DNA of 64,000 nt from Woeseiaceae bacterium (GCA_028277185.1 JANQGQ010000018.1:186001-250000), one strand, 5' to 3'; shown: positions 26,594 through 35,587, counted from the stretch's first letter. Made by a program: numbers and translations. The notes: generated by a model from the letters alone, not told the origin.

Positions 26594-28844
26594 AGTACGA
26601 GTAACTCAACCGAATGCCGAAGTTCCTTGGCATGCCGCCCCAGGTCAGGGTCGTCAGCGCATTGTCGAGACCGAAGTCGAAGAACTCCTCGTCCGCGAGG
26701 TTGCGGCCAAACAGGGATACCTTGACGTTGCCGTCCGCGTTCGTCCAGGTGACGTTCGCGTCGATGAGTCCGTACGCGTCCTGCTTGATGATCTCCGCGT
26801 TCAGCGCGTCGTTGTAGTACTCGTCCGTCCACCAGTACGACGCACGGAACGACAGCTCCGCACCGCCGTCGAGCGGCCGAATCCACGTGCCTGCCAGATA
26901 ACCCGTCAGCTCGGGCACCCGCTCGAACTTGAGCGCGCGGGCCGCGGCGGGGTCGGTCACCGGATCGAAGCCCAGCACGCCGTCGGCATCGAAACCGTCG
27001 AACTCGTCGTAGCCGGCATCCACGTAGCCGAGTGACGCATCGATGACGAAATTCTCAACCGGAACGTACGACAGTTCGAGTTCGATCCCCTGAATGGTGG
27101 CCTCGGCCGCGTTGATAAGTCGTTGTGCGACGCCCTCGGGGTCGACTTCGACCGGAACGGGCTCCAGCGCAAGCCGCTGGATGTCCTGGTAATCGTTGTG
27201 GAAGATCGCGGCATTGAAGCGCAACCGTCCATCGCTCGACAGGACCTTGTACCCGAACTCGAATGCCGTGACGCTTTCGGGCGCCGGCGAGCTGTTCAGG
27301 AACGAATCCACGGTCCGTGCCCGCGCATCGAAGGTGCCGCTGCGAAACCCTTCGGTCCAGCTTCCATAGACCATCGAGTCGTCGTTGATCTGATACTTGA
27401 GCGCCACCTTGGGCGTGAAGTCGTCCCAGTCGCCGTCGCGCTGTAGCGACGGGTCGCAGCTCGAGAAGTCGACCTCGCAGGAACCGAGCGGGCCGAACGT
27501 GACGTCCTTCTCTTCGTAGGTCCAGCGTCCGCCCAGCGTCAGCGTCCAGTCGTCGTTCAGGAAGATGTTGCCCTCGGCGAAGACGCTCCAGGTCATGTGA
27601 TCCATGTCGGCAACGATGGCCTGATCCGGCAGGGCCGGCGGCAGTATCCGGCGGCGTTCGCCGACGAAGTAGCTTTGATCGAAGTAGAAGGCGCCCGCAA
27701 CGAACTCGTAGTTGTCCGAGAAGCGCGAGGCATAGCGCAGTTCCTGGCTGACCTGGTCCTGCTCTTCCGAGTTCAGCGGGAAATGGAAGATCGTGAACGG
27801 CGTACCGTCGAAGTCGGTGCTGGAGTCGAACTCGAGCTGGCGCCAGGAAGTGATCGACGTCAGGACACCGTGCCCGAGGTCCCAGTTCAACTCACCGATC
27901 AGGTGTTCCGTCTTGAGGTCCGCGTTCTCGTTCAGATCGTGGTTGATCTCGTAGGGATCGCTGGGCGGCGTATAGCCGAGCACCGCGATCGGCCGGCGCG
28001 GGTTGTCGGGATTGATGATGTTGCGGCTGTTGGCGGTGCCGCTGTTGTCCCGCAGCACTTCGCCGATCAACGTGATCTCGACGTTGTCGCTCGGCGTGAA
28101 CTGCAGCATCGGCCGTACGACGATAAGGTCGATGTCGGGTTTCGTGCCGGTCGGCGAATCGGGGAGCGGATCGGGGTTGATGTCGGGATCGATCGTGCCG
28201 CCGTTGTTGTCTTCCCAATAGCCGTCGCGGCTGCGCGAGATCAGGGCGATCTTGCCCGCGACGCGATCCTCGACGAGCGAACCTTCAACGCTTGCCGAGA
28301 CGTCGAAGCGATTGAAGTCGCCGACGACGACGTCGCTGTCGAACGCAAACTCACCGGTCGGCCGTTTGCTGCGAACGTTGATCGCACCGCCGGTCACGTT
28401 GCGGCCGAAGATCGTGCCCTGCGGGCCGCGCAGCACCTCAATGGACTCGCGGTCGAACACGTCGAGGATGGCGCCTACCGGGTAGCCGATGTACATCCCG
28501 TCGACGAAGATCCCGACGGCCGGGTCCAGCGAGCGGGTCGTGCCGCTGACGCCGATTCCGCGAATGAAGAAGTTCGGCGTCGCGGTGAATGTCGACGCGG
28601 GATGCAGCGTGGCGTTCGGCGCGAGCCGGCCGACGTCGACCAGGTCGATCGCAAACACGGAGTCCAGAAGCGCTTCGTCGACGGCCGTCAGAGCTACCGG
28701 AATGTCCTGCACCGAGAGACCTTCCGTACGCTTCTGCGAAGTGACGATGATCTCTTCGATCTGAGCCTGAGTATGGCCGGGTGCGAGAAAAACGAGGACG
28801 GCGGACACGGCCGCCACGACGACGAATCGACTTGCTGGAATCAC
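26592..28844 (-). CDS. TonB-dependent outer-membrane receptor (no STN domain)
   Basis: About 750 residues from the GTG at 28844, chosen because AAGGGGG lies upstream and it gives a 28-residue signal peptide ending GHTQAQ. The TonB box IEEIIVTSQKR follows directly, then a plug (SVQDIPVALTAVDEALL, FGRNVTGGAINVRSKRP) and a barrel ending NFGIRLSYSY with the terminal aromatic residue. It resembles the receptors that sphingomonads and marine gammaproteobacteria place beside catabolic genes for aromatics, terpenoids or steroids. It lacks the STN domain of the other receptor and so is probably a plain transporter. The MFS gene lies upstream on the same strand. Confidence 0.92.
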   Translation of the reverse strand: MIPASRFVVVAAVSAVLVFLAPGHTQAQIEEIIVTSQKRTEGLSVQDIPVALTAVDEALLDSVFAIDLVDVGRLAPNATLHPASTFTATPNFFIRGIGVSGTTRSLDPAVGIFVDGMYIGYPVGAILDVFDRESIEVLRGPQGTIFGRNVTGGAINVRSKRPTGEFAFDSDVVVGDFNRFDVSASVEGSLVEDRVAGKIALISRSRDGYWEDNNGGTIDPDINPDPLPDSPTGTKPDIDLIVVRPMLQFTPSDNVEITLIGEVLRDNSGTANSRNIINPDNPRRPIAVLGYTPPSDPYEINHDLNENADLKTEHLIGELNWDLGHGVLTSITSWRQLEFDSSTDFDGTPFTIFHFPLNSEEQDQVSQELRYASRFSDNYEFVAGAFYFDQSYFVGERRRILPPALPDQAIVADMDHMTWSVFAEGNIFLNDDWTLTLGGRWTYEEKDVTFGPLGSCEVDFSSCDPSLQRDGDWDDFTPKVALKYQINDDSMVYGSWTEGFRSGTFDARARTVDSFLNSSPAPESVTAFEFGYKVLSSDGRLRFNAAIFHNDYQDIQRLALEPVPVEVDPEGVAQRLINAAEATIQGIELELSYVPVENFVIDASLGYVDAGYDEFDGFDADGVLGFDPVTDPAAARALKFERVPELTGYLAGTWIRPLDGGAELSFRASYWWTDEYYNDALNAEIIKQDAYGLIDANVTWTNADGNVKVSLFGRNLADEEFFDFGLDNALTTLTWGGMPRNFGIRLSYSY

Positions 28845-28946
28845 CTTGTCACCCCCTTCGACAAGACTGTGTGATGCTGGTTTTCGTCGACAGATAATGC
28901 CCGAGCGTCGGGGGCAAGGCAATAAGTAATTGAATTTAAAGGAAAT

Positions 28947-28986
28947 GTTATCACAGCCGGTGTTTGCAATAAGCTGCGGTTATCAC
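28947..28986. repeat. Direct repeat GTTATCAC x2 upstream of the TonB receptor
   Basis: Two copies of GTTATCAC (28947-28954 and 28979-28986) lie 32 bp apart, about three helical turns, in the AT-rich gap between the MFS and receptor genes. The spacing suggests a possible operator for a protein bound on one face of the helix. Confidence 0.3.
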
Positions 28987-29032
28987 GCACCGGCGTGTTG
29001 CAGACAGCCGCCGGGCACTCTCCCCGAGGCGA

Positions 29033-30370
29033 TTACTCGCGGTCGAGCTGCCGGATCGTCTCGCGATACGGCCGCATGCCGCTGGCCAGAAAGAACACCG
29101 CGATGGGCGCCACGATCGCGAACAGCAGCGCCAGCGACTTGCCCACCGCAAGCGGGTCGCGGAAGACCTGGTCGGTGAACAGAGCGACGACGGTCGGCCC
29201 CAGCGCCAGCCCGACGACGTTGTTCATCACGACGACGATGCCGGCGACGAGTCCGCGCATCTCGTTCGGCGTGACGGTTTGCAGCGCCGCAGTAACCAGC
29301 GCCATCGGCATCGTGACGAAGAAGCTCGCGGCACCGATGAACGCCAGAGCGAGCAGCGGATCGGTTTGCAGCGCGCCGACGATGCCCGCGGCGCAAGCCA
29401 GCGCCGCCGTCACGGCCGCGATCCGGAGCGGCGCATCGTCGTAGCCATGCCGCTCCAGCCACTTCGCGACCGGCGGCCCCGACAGCACGCCGGCCGACCC
29501 GGCGACGAGCGCGATGATGCCGTAGTACCGCCCGGCTTGCGGAATGTCCCAGCCGTAGACGCGCACGAGGAAGGTCGGCACCCACGCCTGCAGGCCGTAC
29601 AGCAACACGACGATGAACGGCACGCCGACGAGGAACGCGAAGTAGATTCGCCAGTGCCGCAGCATGTACTGGACGACGACGGACCACGGAACGCTCACGG
29701 CCTCTGCCGTCTCGGCGGGCTGCGCAATACGGCCGCGGCGCTCGGGTTCGCGGATCGTCAACAGCACGGCGGCGAGCAGGAAACCGGGAACGCCGACGAT
29801 GACGAAGGTCAGCTGCCATGGCGCTATCGCGCCGAGCAGCGGCACGGTGATCGTGTCCATGTCCCGCGCCCACGCCATGACTTCGGCGCCCACGATCAGC
29901 GCGAGGCCCGCGCCGAGATACGGCCCCATCAGGTAAATGCTGACGGGCAGCGCGCGGCGCTCTCTCGGGAAGTAGTCGGCAAGCAGCGACCAGGCCGCCG
30001 GCGTCACCGTCGACTCACCCGCGCCGACACCCATCCGCGCGACCACGAGCTGCACGTAGCTGCCCGCGGCGCCGCAGCCGATCGTCGCGAGGCTCCAGGC
30101 GAACACGCCGCCGGCAAGCACTACCACTCGATTGACCGAATCGACGAGCCGGCCGATCGGTATGCTCATCAGCACATAGGCACCGACGAACGCCAGCCCC
30201 TGCAGGAAACTCATCTGCGTGTCGGTGAGGCTGAGATCCTCGCGGATCGGTTCGACGAGAAGATTCAGGACCTGCCGATCGATGAACGAGAACGTGTAGG
30301 CAAGCGTCAGCAGTATCGTCGCGTACCACGCCGTCCGCGCCGATGGCCACGGCCGCTCGGCGGCGCTCAT
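29033..30370 (-). CDS. Major facilitator superfamily transporter
   Basis: About 445 residues with 12 predicted membrane helices. TM1 contains FSFIDRQVLNLLVEPI, a signature of the Spinster/ACS-like MFS group, and the loop after TM2 has GRLVDSVNRVVVL (the RxxDR-like loop). The start at 30370 overlaps the MaoC stop in an ATGA (30367-30370), so I preferred it over the longer frame to 30439. It likely moves an organic anion or a pathway substrate across the inner membrane, in step with the outer-membrane receptor encoded next (inference). Confidence 0.92.
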   Translation of the reverse strand: MSAAERPWPSARTAWYATILLTLAYTFSFIDRQVLNLLVEPIREDLSLTDTQMSFLQGLAFVGAYVLMSIPIGRLVDSVNRVVVLAGGVFAWSLATIGCGAAGSYVQLVVARMGVGAGESTVTPAAWSLLADYFPRERRALPVSIYLMGPYLGAGLALIVGAEVMAWARDMDTITVPLLGAIAPWQLTFVIVGVPGFLLAAVLLTIREPERRGRIAQPAETAEAVSVPWSVVVQYMLRHWRIYFAFLVGVPFIVVLLYGLQAWVPTFLVRVYGWDIPQAGRYYGIIALVAGSAGVLSGPPVAKWLERHGYDDAPLRIAAVTAALACAAGIVGALQTDPLLALAFIGAASFFVTMPMALVTAALQTVTPNEMRGLVAGIVVVMNNVVGLALGPTVVALFTDQVFRDPLAVGKSLALLFAIVAPIAVFFLASGMRPYRETIRQLDRE

Positions 30371-30771
30371 GCCGTCGATTCCGCTTGTGCGAGGATGGCC
30401 GTACCGCTCAGCACGGTTTCCTCGTCGCGCCTGAGCCAAACGTCACAATGCACAAGACCGTCGTCGATCGACCTGACCGTGCCGCCCGCGATCAGCTCGT
30501 CGCCAGCGAACACGTTGCCGTGCAGTCTGCACCTGAACCCCCTGACGGCATCCGCGCGTCCGCAGAAAGCGATCAGCATGTTCAGCACGTAGCCCATGCC
30601 GTTCGGACCCTGGTTGATCGGCTTGTCGCCCAGCCCCATGCGGCGCACGGCTTCCGGGTCGAAGTGGATCGGGTTCGGATCGTCGAGGAACAGCGCGACC
30701 TGCTTCATCTTCCCGGCACTGACGGGCCCGGTTCGCAGCTCGGGGAGCGACATCCCGACTTGCGGCTTCAA
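30367..30771 (-). CDS. MaoC-like hotdog enoyl-CoA hydratase subunit (catalytic)
   Basis: A 134-residue single hotdog domain carrying the hydratase 2 motif: DPNPIH with Asp31 and His36 as the catalytic pair, then VRRMGLGDKPINQG. The TTG start at 30771 overlaps the stop of the preceding hotdog gene (TTGA), which indicates coupling and a probable heteromer. The reaction expected is hydration of a 2-enoyl-CoA or the reverse dehydration. In actinobacterial steroid side-chain degradation, ChsH1/ChsH2-type hydratases are likewise split into catalytic and non-catalytic hotdog chains; I use that as analogy only. Confidence 0.88.
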   Translation of the reverse strand: MKPQVGMSLPELRTGPVSAGKMKQVALFLDDPNPIHFDPEAVRRMGLGDKPINQGPNGMGYVLNMLIAFCGRADAVRGFRCRLHGNVFAGDELIAGGTVRSIDDGLVHCDVWLRRDEETVLSGTAILAQAESTA

Positions 30772-31205
30772 GACGCCTGCCTCGGAAAGACGAAGACGAT
30801 GCTACAGCGCGCCCGCTCCTGCCCGTCCGGCCCCGAGAGTTCGAACGCGGCGGTGATCAGGTCCATCAGCCCCGCGCGCTGGCCGCTGCGTCGCCGTACG
30901 TCCGTGATCGTGCCGCTCACCCGATAGGTATCGTCGATGGATAACGGCCGTTCGAGTTCGAGCGACGTTTCGCCCAGCATCGGCTGCGGCGTATCGGGAC
31001 CCGCACCGCAAAGCTCGAAGAGCGATTCGAGCGACATGCCCATCCCACCGATGGCCGCGTAGTACACGAACAGCGGATGCGCCGTGTCGGAAAATGCGCG
31101 CGGATCTGCGCCGATTGCATCGCAAGCGAGCCAATGACGATACGGTTGAATTCGATAGTCGCCGCCGGGAAACCGGAAGCCGACAAGGGCTGAATAGTCG
31201 TCCAT
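30768..31205 (-). CDS. Hotdog-fold (FAS1/MaoC N-terminal-like) partner subunit
   Basis: About 145 residues from the ATG at 31205; a TTG at 31226 is possible. The pattern of MaoC N-terminal or FAS1-like dehydratase domains is visible: YSALVGFRFPGGDYRIQPYRHW at the start (in parts), HPLFVYYAAIGGMGMSLESLF, and strands YRVSGTITDVRRRSG and ITAAFELSGPDG. It lacks the D-x-N-P-x-H catalytic motif that its neighbour has, so it is probably the substrate-binding half of a two-chain hydratase. Confidence 0.8.
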   Translation of the reverse strand: MDDYSALVGFRFPGGDYRIQPYRHWLACDAIGADPRAFSDTAHPLFVYYAAIGGMGMSLESLFELCGAGPDTPQPMLGETSLELERPLSIDDTYRVSGTITDVRRRSGQRAGLMDLITAAFELSGPDGQERARCSIVFVFPRQAS

Positions 31206-31341
31206 ATCCGCTCGATCGCTGCGCAAAATCGCGGCGTATGGTTGCCGAAAAAACGCGCCGCACGCAAGGCGTCACGACGTCGCGCTTGAATTCCTATGCT
31301 CGTTTGTCGTAGCAATATGGCCTCGACTCACGGGGTTTGCG

Positions 31342-32532
31342 ATGCACGACAAAACCGAAAAACCAGCGCTAAAGACCGTCGAACTCTTCGACGACGACGT
31401 CCAGCGAAACCCGTTTTCGACCTATTCGGCCTTGCTTTCGAACGCGCCGCTTGCAATGGATTCGCGCTATGGAAATTATGTTCTTACGCGCTACGAGGAC
31501 GTCCGGATGCTGGCCGACAACGTCTGGCTCAGCGCCACCGACGGCGTCGATCCGGCGGGCCGATTCCCGCCCGGAACCTACCCGGACATCGAGCGCACGG
31601 ACCCGCCCAGACATCGACGACTGCGCGCGCTGTTGTTGAAACCTTTCTCCGCGCGCACGACCGCCACGTGGCACGACGACGTTCGGAAAATCTTCGACGA
31701 GTACTTCGAGCGCATCGAGACGGACCGCTTCGACGTGGTCGACGCCATCTGTTATCCCGCACCCGCGGACGTGATTTGCAGCATCATGGGTTTTCCTGCG
31801 GAACGGCGCGCGGACTATCGCCGCTGGTCGCGGGCGCTGATGAACCGGCTCGGTCAGAGCCTGAGCGACGACGATCGCAATGCGCTGATCGAGATGGCGC
31901 GTTTCATGCGCGAACAGGTCGTCGAACGCCGGGCAAAGCCCACGCCGGATCTGCTGAGCAGCCTGATCGAGGCCGAGGTCGACGGCGAGCAACTGAGCGA
32001 CGACGAACTGGTCGCTCACGGCGTCTTCCTGCTCGCAGCCGGTCATGAGACCACCACTAACCTGTTGAGCAGCATAGTTTTTCTATTCACCAAGCACCCG
32101 GAGCTCTACGCGCGGCTGTACGCCGATCGCGACGGCATCGAGACCTTCGTCGAGGAAGCGCTGCGGCTCGAGGCACCGATCCAGTCGATCTGCCGAACGA
32201 CTCTCGAAGAGCGCGACATACACGGTTCGCGGATACCCGAGGACGCGCGCGTTCTGTTTTCTCTTGGCGCTTCCGGCCGGGACTCCGCGCAGTTCACGGA
32301 GCCCGACGACATCGACCTGGAACGCCGAAATTGCGCGCGGCATCTCGCGTTCGGTTACGGCAGTCACCTGTGTCTCGGCGCGCCGTTAGCCAGGCTCGAG
32401 GCGCGCCTGTTCGTCGAGGGTTTGCTCGATCGCTTCGCGTCGATCCGCGCGACGGGCGACGAAGAGCGCTGGACCAGCACCGTCGTTCGGGGCTTTCATC
32501 ATTTGGTAGTTCACGTGGAGCGACGGCAATGA
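31342..32532 (+). CDS. Cytochrome P450
   Basis: A 396-residue soluble class I bacterial P450: I-helix AGHETT at 233-238, K-helix ExxR as EALR at 272-275, and the haem loop FGYGSHLCLG at 337-346 with Cys344 as thiolate ligand. It is divergent from the hotdog pair with a 136-nt gap that should hold both promoters. The stop overlaps the start of the acyl-CoA synthetase gene (ATGA, 32529-32532). No ferredoxin or reductase gene lies nearby, so electron donors must be encoded elsewhere. Expected activity is hydroxylation of a hydrophobic carbon skeleton ahead of CoA activation. Confidence 0.96.
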   Translation: MHDKTEKPALKTVELFDDDVQRNPFSTYSALLSNAPLAMDSRYGNYVLTRYEDVRMLADNVWLSATDGVDPAGRFPPGTYPDIERTDPPRHRRLRALLLKPFSARTTATWHDDVRKIFDEYFERIETDRFDVVDAICYPAPADVICSIMGFPAERRADYRRWSRALMNRLGQSLSDDDRNALIEMARFMREQVVERRAKPTPDLLSSLIEAEVDGEQLSDDELVAHGVFLLAAGHETTTNLLSSIVFLFTKHPELYARLYADRDGIETFVEEALRLEAPIQSICRTTLEERDIHGSRIPEDARVLFSLGASGRDSAQFTEPDDIDLERRNCARHLAFGYGSHLCLGAPLARLEARLFVEGLLDRFASIRATGDEERWTSTVVRGFHHLVVHVERRQ

Positions 32533-34139
32533 GCGAACAAACTGCGAGAGAACCGGCTGCGGCCACGCCTACCTACAGCGGCGCATTGCGCGACGCGGCG
32601 GCCAGGCATCCCGCAGCGGAGGGCCTGGTCATCGACGGGGAGCGGCTGAGCAATGCCCTTCTGCTCGAACGCGCCGAACGCGTACTCGGCGCGCTGCAGG
32701 CGTCCGGCTGCCGCCAGGGCGACAAGATCGGCGTCTACATGCCGAACTGCGCCGAGTATCTCGACATCGTCCTCGGCGCCATGCTCGGCGGCATCGTGCC
32801 GGTGACAATGAATTCGAGGTATCTCGGCAACGAACTCGCTTTCGTAATCGGCGACAGCGAGATACAGCTGTTGTTTACCACCGCCGCCGTGGATCCGATC
32901 GTCAACTTCCGCGAACGCGTGTCGTCGGCTCTCGAACTGCTCGAACGCGGCGGGGAAGCGAAGCGCGCAACGCTTGCCGAAGTCGTAGTCGTGGCTGGCG
33001 ACGCCGTGCCACCGCACGTCGACTACGACAGCTGGCTCGGGAGCGGCGGCGAAGCCGTTCCGGCTGCCGTCGACGCGGACGACGTCGCACTGATGATGTA
33101 TACGTCCGGCACGACCGCGAACCCAAAGGGCTGCCTCCTGAGCCACCGGGCGATCATGGGCAACGCGGCTGCGACGGTCGGGCGATGGCAGATGACGCCG
33201 GACGACCGTTTCTGGGATCCGCTCCCGTTCTTCCACATGTCGACGATTCTGCCGTTCGCCGCGTGCCTGCTGGCGGGCGCGACCTTCGTCGCGACCCGGC
33301 ACTTCGACCCGGACGCCGCGCTGCAGAGCCTCAAGGACGAGCGGATCACGATGGCATTCCCGGCGTTCCCCACGCTCATGACGGCGCTGCTGAATCACCC
33401 TGACTACGAACCGGACGACTTCCCGGCACTGCGTCTGGTCAACAACGTCGCACCGCCCGATACGCTGAAGGCCTTCCAGGCGGCGCTGCCTGAGCACACG
33501 CGGCAAGTATCGGCATACGGCCTGACCGAAGCAGGCGGCGTCATCTCCTTCGGTGCGCCGGACGACGACCTGGAGCTGCGCAGCACGACCTGCGGCAAGC
33601 CGTTCCCGGGTGTCGGTGTGCGCATCGTCGATCCCGGGACCGGGGACGAGCTTCCGCCCGGAGCTGAAGGCGAGATCCGGATCAGCGGCTACTGTCTGCT
33701 CGACCGCTATCACAATGCGCCGGAGGCGACCGCCGAGGCCATGCGCGACGGCTGGCTGAGGACCGGCGACCTTGGCGTACTGACACCGGACGGCTACATC
33801 CGCTACACGGGCAGACTCAAGGACATGCTCAAAGTCGGCGGCGAAAACGTAGCGGCCCTGGAGATCGAAGCGCTCGTCAACGATCACCCCGACGTCGTCC
33901 TGTCGCAGGTCGTCGGCGTTCCCGACGAGCGGCTGGTCGAAGTGCCCGCGCTGTTCGTTCAGCGCCACGACGGCGCGACAACGACCGGGCAGGCGCTCGT
34001 CGACTACTGCCGCGAGCGCATCAGCCGCTTCAAGGTACCGCGCTACGTCGTGTTCGTTTCCGAGTGGCCGATGTCGGCGACGAAGATCCAGAAGTTTCGC
34101 CTCAAGGAACTGCCTCTCGGCGAGCGATTCGTCGTCTGA
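32529..34139 (+). CDS. AMP-forming acyl-CoA synthetase/ligase (ANL superfamily)
   Basis: A 536-residue adenylating enzyme translationally coupled to the P450. Motifs: P-loop YTSGTTANPKG at 191-201, GLTEAGG (A5), RTGDLG (A7/A8 hinge region), KVGGENVAALEIE, and the C-terminal catalytic lysine in KIQKFRLKE (about Lys522). It activates a carboxylic acid to an acyl-AMP and then a CoA thioester. Its pairing with a P450 and a two-chain enoyl-CoA hydratase indicates CoA-dependent breakdown of an acid derived from a terpenoid, steroid or long-chain compound; the substrate is not readable. Confidence 0.95.
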   Translation: MSEQTAREPAAATPTYSGALRDAAARHPAAEGLVIDGERLSNALLLERAERVLGALQASGCRQGDKIGVYMPNCAEYLDIVLGAMLGGIVPVTMNSRYLGNELAFVIGDSEIQLLFTTAAVDPIVNFRERVSSALELLERGGEAKRATLAEVVVVAGDAVPPHVDYDSWLGSGGEAVPAAVDADDVALMMYTSGTTANPKGCLLSHRAIMGNAAATVGRWQMTPDDRFWDPLPFFHMSTILPFAACLLAGATFVATRHFDPDAALQSLKDERITMAFPAFPTLMTALLNHPDYEPDDFPALRLVNNVAPPDTLKAFQAALPEHTRQVSAYGLTEAGGVISFGAPDDDLELRSTTCGKPFPGVGVRIVDPGTGDELPPGAEGEIRISGYCLLDRYHNAPEATAEAMRDGWLRTGDLGVLTPDGYIRYTGRLKDMLKVGGENVAALEIEALVNDHPDVVLSQVVGVPDERLVEVPALFVQRHDGATTTGQALVDYCRERISRFKVPRYVVFVSEWPMSATKIQKFRLKELPLGERFVV

Positions 34140-34186
34140 TTCCGGCGTGGCGGCGACGACCTCTTCCCGCGCTATTCAGGAGAGTC

Positions 34187-34555
34187 TTAAGCCTCCAGAT
34201 GTCGATAGTTGTCCTGGCGAAACCGCGGCGTGCACAGGGCATAAAACACGAGATCGACGTTCCCGGTGTTCGCTATCCGCTGCGGGGCATCGGGCGGGAT
34301 GAGGACGACGTCTCCCGGGCCGACGACGGCAGCGTCGATACCGGCCACTTCTACCCGCCCCTCACCCTCGAGGATCACGTAGCGCTCGGCCGTCCCCTCC
34401 ACGCGATGCCACGCCGTCGTCACGCCCGCCGCGACGCGTGCGCGCGCGATCGACAACGCCTCGTCGTCGTCGGAGTTCGACAGCTCGAGGATCGCGCAGC
34501 GTTCCCCGGTCATGTACTCGCCCGACGCATCCGGACGGATCACCCGCGCTTTCAT
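34187..34555 (-). CDS. Cupin-domain protein
   Basis: About 122 residues from the ATG at 34555 (AGGGG 7 nt upstream); ATG at 34561 and a start at 34612 are alternatives. Cupin motif 1 is TAWHRVEGTAERYVILEGEG and motif 2 is GPGDVVLIPPDAPQRIANTG, though several motif 1 metal ligands differ from the classic HxH. It could be a small mononuclear-metal enzyme or a sensor. It is divergent from the ArsR gene across an 80-100 nt gap that contains the operator-like palindrome, so the ArsR regulator may control it. Confidence 0.85.
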   Translation of the reverse strand: MKARVIRPDASGEYMTGERCAILELSNSDDDEALSIARARVAAGVTTAWHRVEGTAERYVILEGEGRVEVAGIDAAVVGPGDVVLIPPDAPQRIANTGNVDLVFYALCTPRFRQDNYRHLEA

Positions 34556-34634
34556 GGCCATTCCCCTGAGTTCGAAACCGGGATTGTCGCGATGCCGCCG
34601 CCCGGCGTCCACGCGCTTGCAATCGCCGGATAAT

Positions 34635-34656
34635 TAAGTAACCTATTGGTTACTTA
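34635..34656. promoter_or_regulatory. Palindromic operator candidate at the arsR-type gene start
   Basis: TAAGTAACC and GGTTACTTA form perfect 9-bp arms around TATT, ending on the first base of the ArsR start codon. The size and symmetry fit a dimeric winged-helix regulator, and the position suggests autorepression. A TTGCAA hexamer at 34617 could be a -35. No Shine-Dalgarno is visible, so the transcript may be leaderless. Confidence 0.6.
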
Positions 34657-34985
34657 TGCAGCCCGAATCGATGGACAAGCTGTTTCACGCGCTGGCCTCG
34701 GCGCCGCGCCGCAAGATCCTCGACATACTCAGGGAACGACCCGGTGCAAGCGTGCTCGACATCAGTCGCCACTTCGACGTCAGCCGCATCGCGGTGATGA
34801 AGCACATCAACGTCCTCGAGGGCGCCGGACTGATCGTCTCCGAGAAACGGGGCCGGACCCGCCACCTGTACTTCAACGTCGTGCCGATCCAGCAGATCCA
34901 TGAACGCTGGACCAGCGAGTACAGCGCGCTGTGGGCGGGCGCCCTGACCGGCTTCAAACACGAGATCGAAAAAGGCAGGGACTGA
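34656..34985 (+). CDS. ArsR-family winged-helix repressor
   Basis: A 109-residue regulator: LFHALASAPRRKILDIL leads into a helix-turn-helix (SVLDISRHFDVSRIAVMKHI, as helices 3-4) and a wing with EKRGRTRHLYFN. No CxC metal-binding motif is present, so it belongs with the non-metal ArsR group that is commonly paired with a SRPBCC/AHSA1 gene, as here. A palindrome covers its start codon. The next gene begins 53 nt downstream. Confidence 0.92.
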   Translation: MQPESMDKLFHALASAPRRKILDILRERPGASVLDISRHFDVSRIAVMKHINVLEGAGLIVSEKRGRTRHLYFNVVPIQQIHERWTSEYSALWAGALTGFKHEIEKGRD

Positions 34986-35038
34986 CAAACAAAACAGCAG
35001 TGGCTCGAGGCCGCATGCGACAACGTCCAGGGGAAGAC

Positions 35039-35575
35039 ATGAGCGACGACAAACCGAAAAACGAGGCGGTCTTTCGCATCCACATTCGCGCACCGATCCA
35101 CGAGGTCTGGGCGCATCTCACCCGCACCGACAGCGTGCTGCCGTTCTTCTTCAACGGTACCTGTCGCAGCCCCGGCCTCGAGCCCGGCGCGCCGATGCGG
35201 ATAGTATCGAAGGACGGCAAGTACACGTCGGTCGCCGGCGAAGTAGTCGAATTCGAACCGCCGTATCGTTACGCACATACGTTCAAATTCACCAACCTCG
35301 ACGACCCGGTCTGCATCGTCCGCTACATCCTCAAAGAGACCGACGAGGGAACGGAGTTCACGCTGATCAACGAAAACGTCCCGGAAGGATCGAAGTCCGG
35401 GAAGTACATGACCCAGGGCGCGGACTTCATCACGAAGAACCTCAAGGCCGTCGTCGAAACCGGCAAGCCGACCCTGAACGGCCGCCTGCTACTCGCGCTG
35501 ATGGGCCTGATGGCGCCGTTCACGCCGAAGATCAGCCGCAGCGAGAACTGGCCGTTCGACAAGCGGGTGAACTAG
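35039..35575 (+). CDS. SRPBCC/AHSA1-domain protein
   Basis: A 178-residue protein with the AHSA1-type START-like fold: IHIRAPIHEVWAHLTRTD at the N-terminus, GEVVEFEPPYRYAHTFKF, a strand ETDEGTEFTLINEN, and a long C-terminal helix around GADFITKNLKAVVETG. These proteins bind hydrophobic ligands in a deep cavity. It forms a two-gene operon with the ArsR regulator, a common pairing. GGGAAG lies just upstream of its ATG. Confidence 0.88.
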   Translation: MSDDKPKNEAVFRIHIRAPIHEVWAHLTRTDSVLPFFFNGTCRSPGLEPGAPMRIVSKDGKYTSVAGEVVEFEPPYRYAHTFKFTNLDDPVCIVRYILKETDEGTEFTLINENVPEGSKSGKYMTQGADFITKNLKAVVETGKPTLNGRLLLALMGLMAPFTPKISRSENWPFDKRVN

Positions 35576-35587
35576 CGAGGCACGAGA

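Noticed and set aside
27597..28874. 425-codon plus-strand frame opposite the second TonB receptor
   Set aside because: High-GC antisense shadow with Arg/Asp-rich, motif-free translation.
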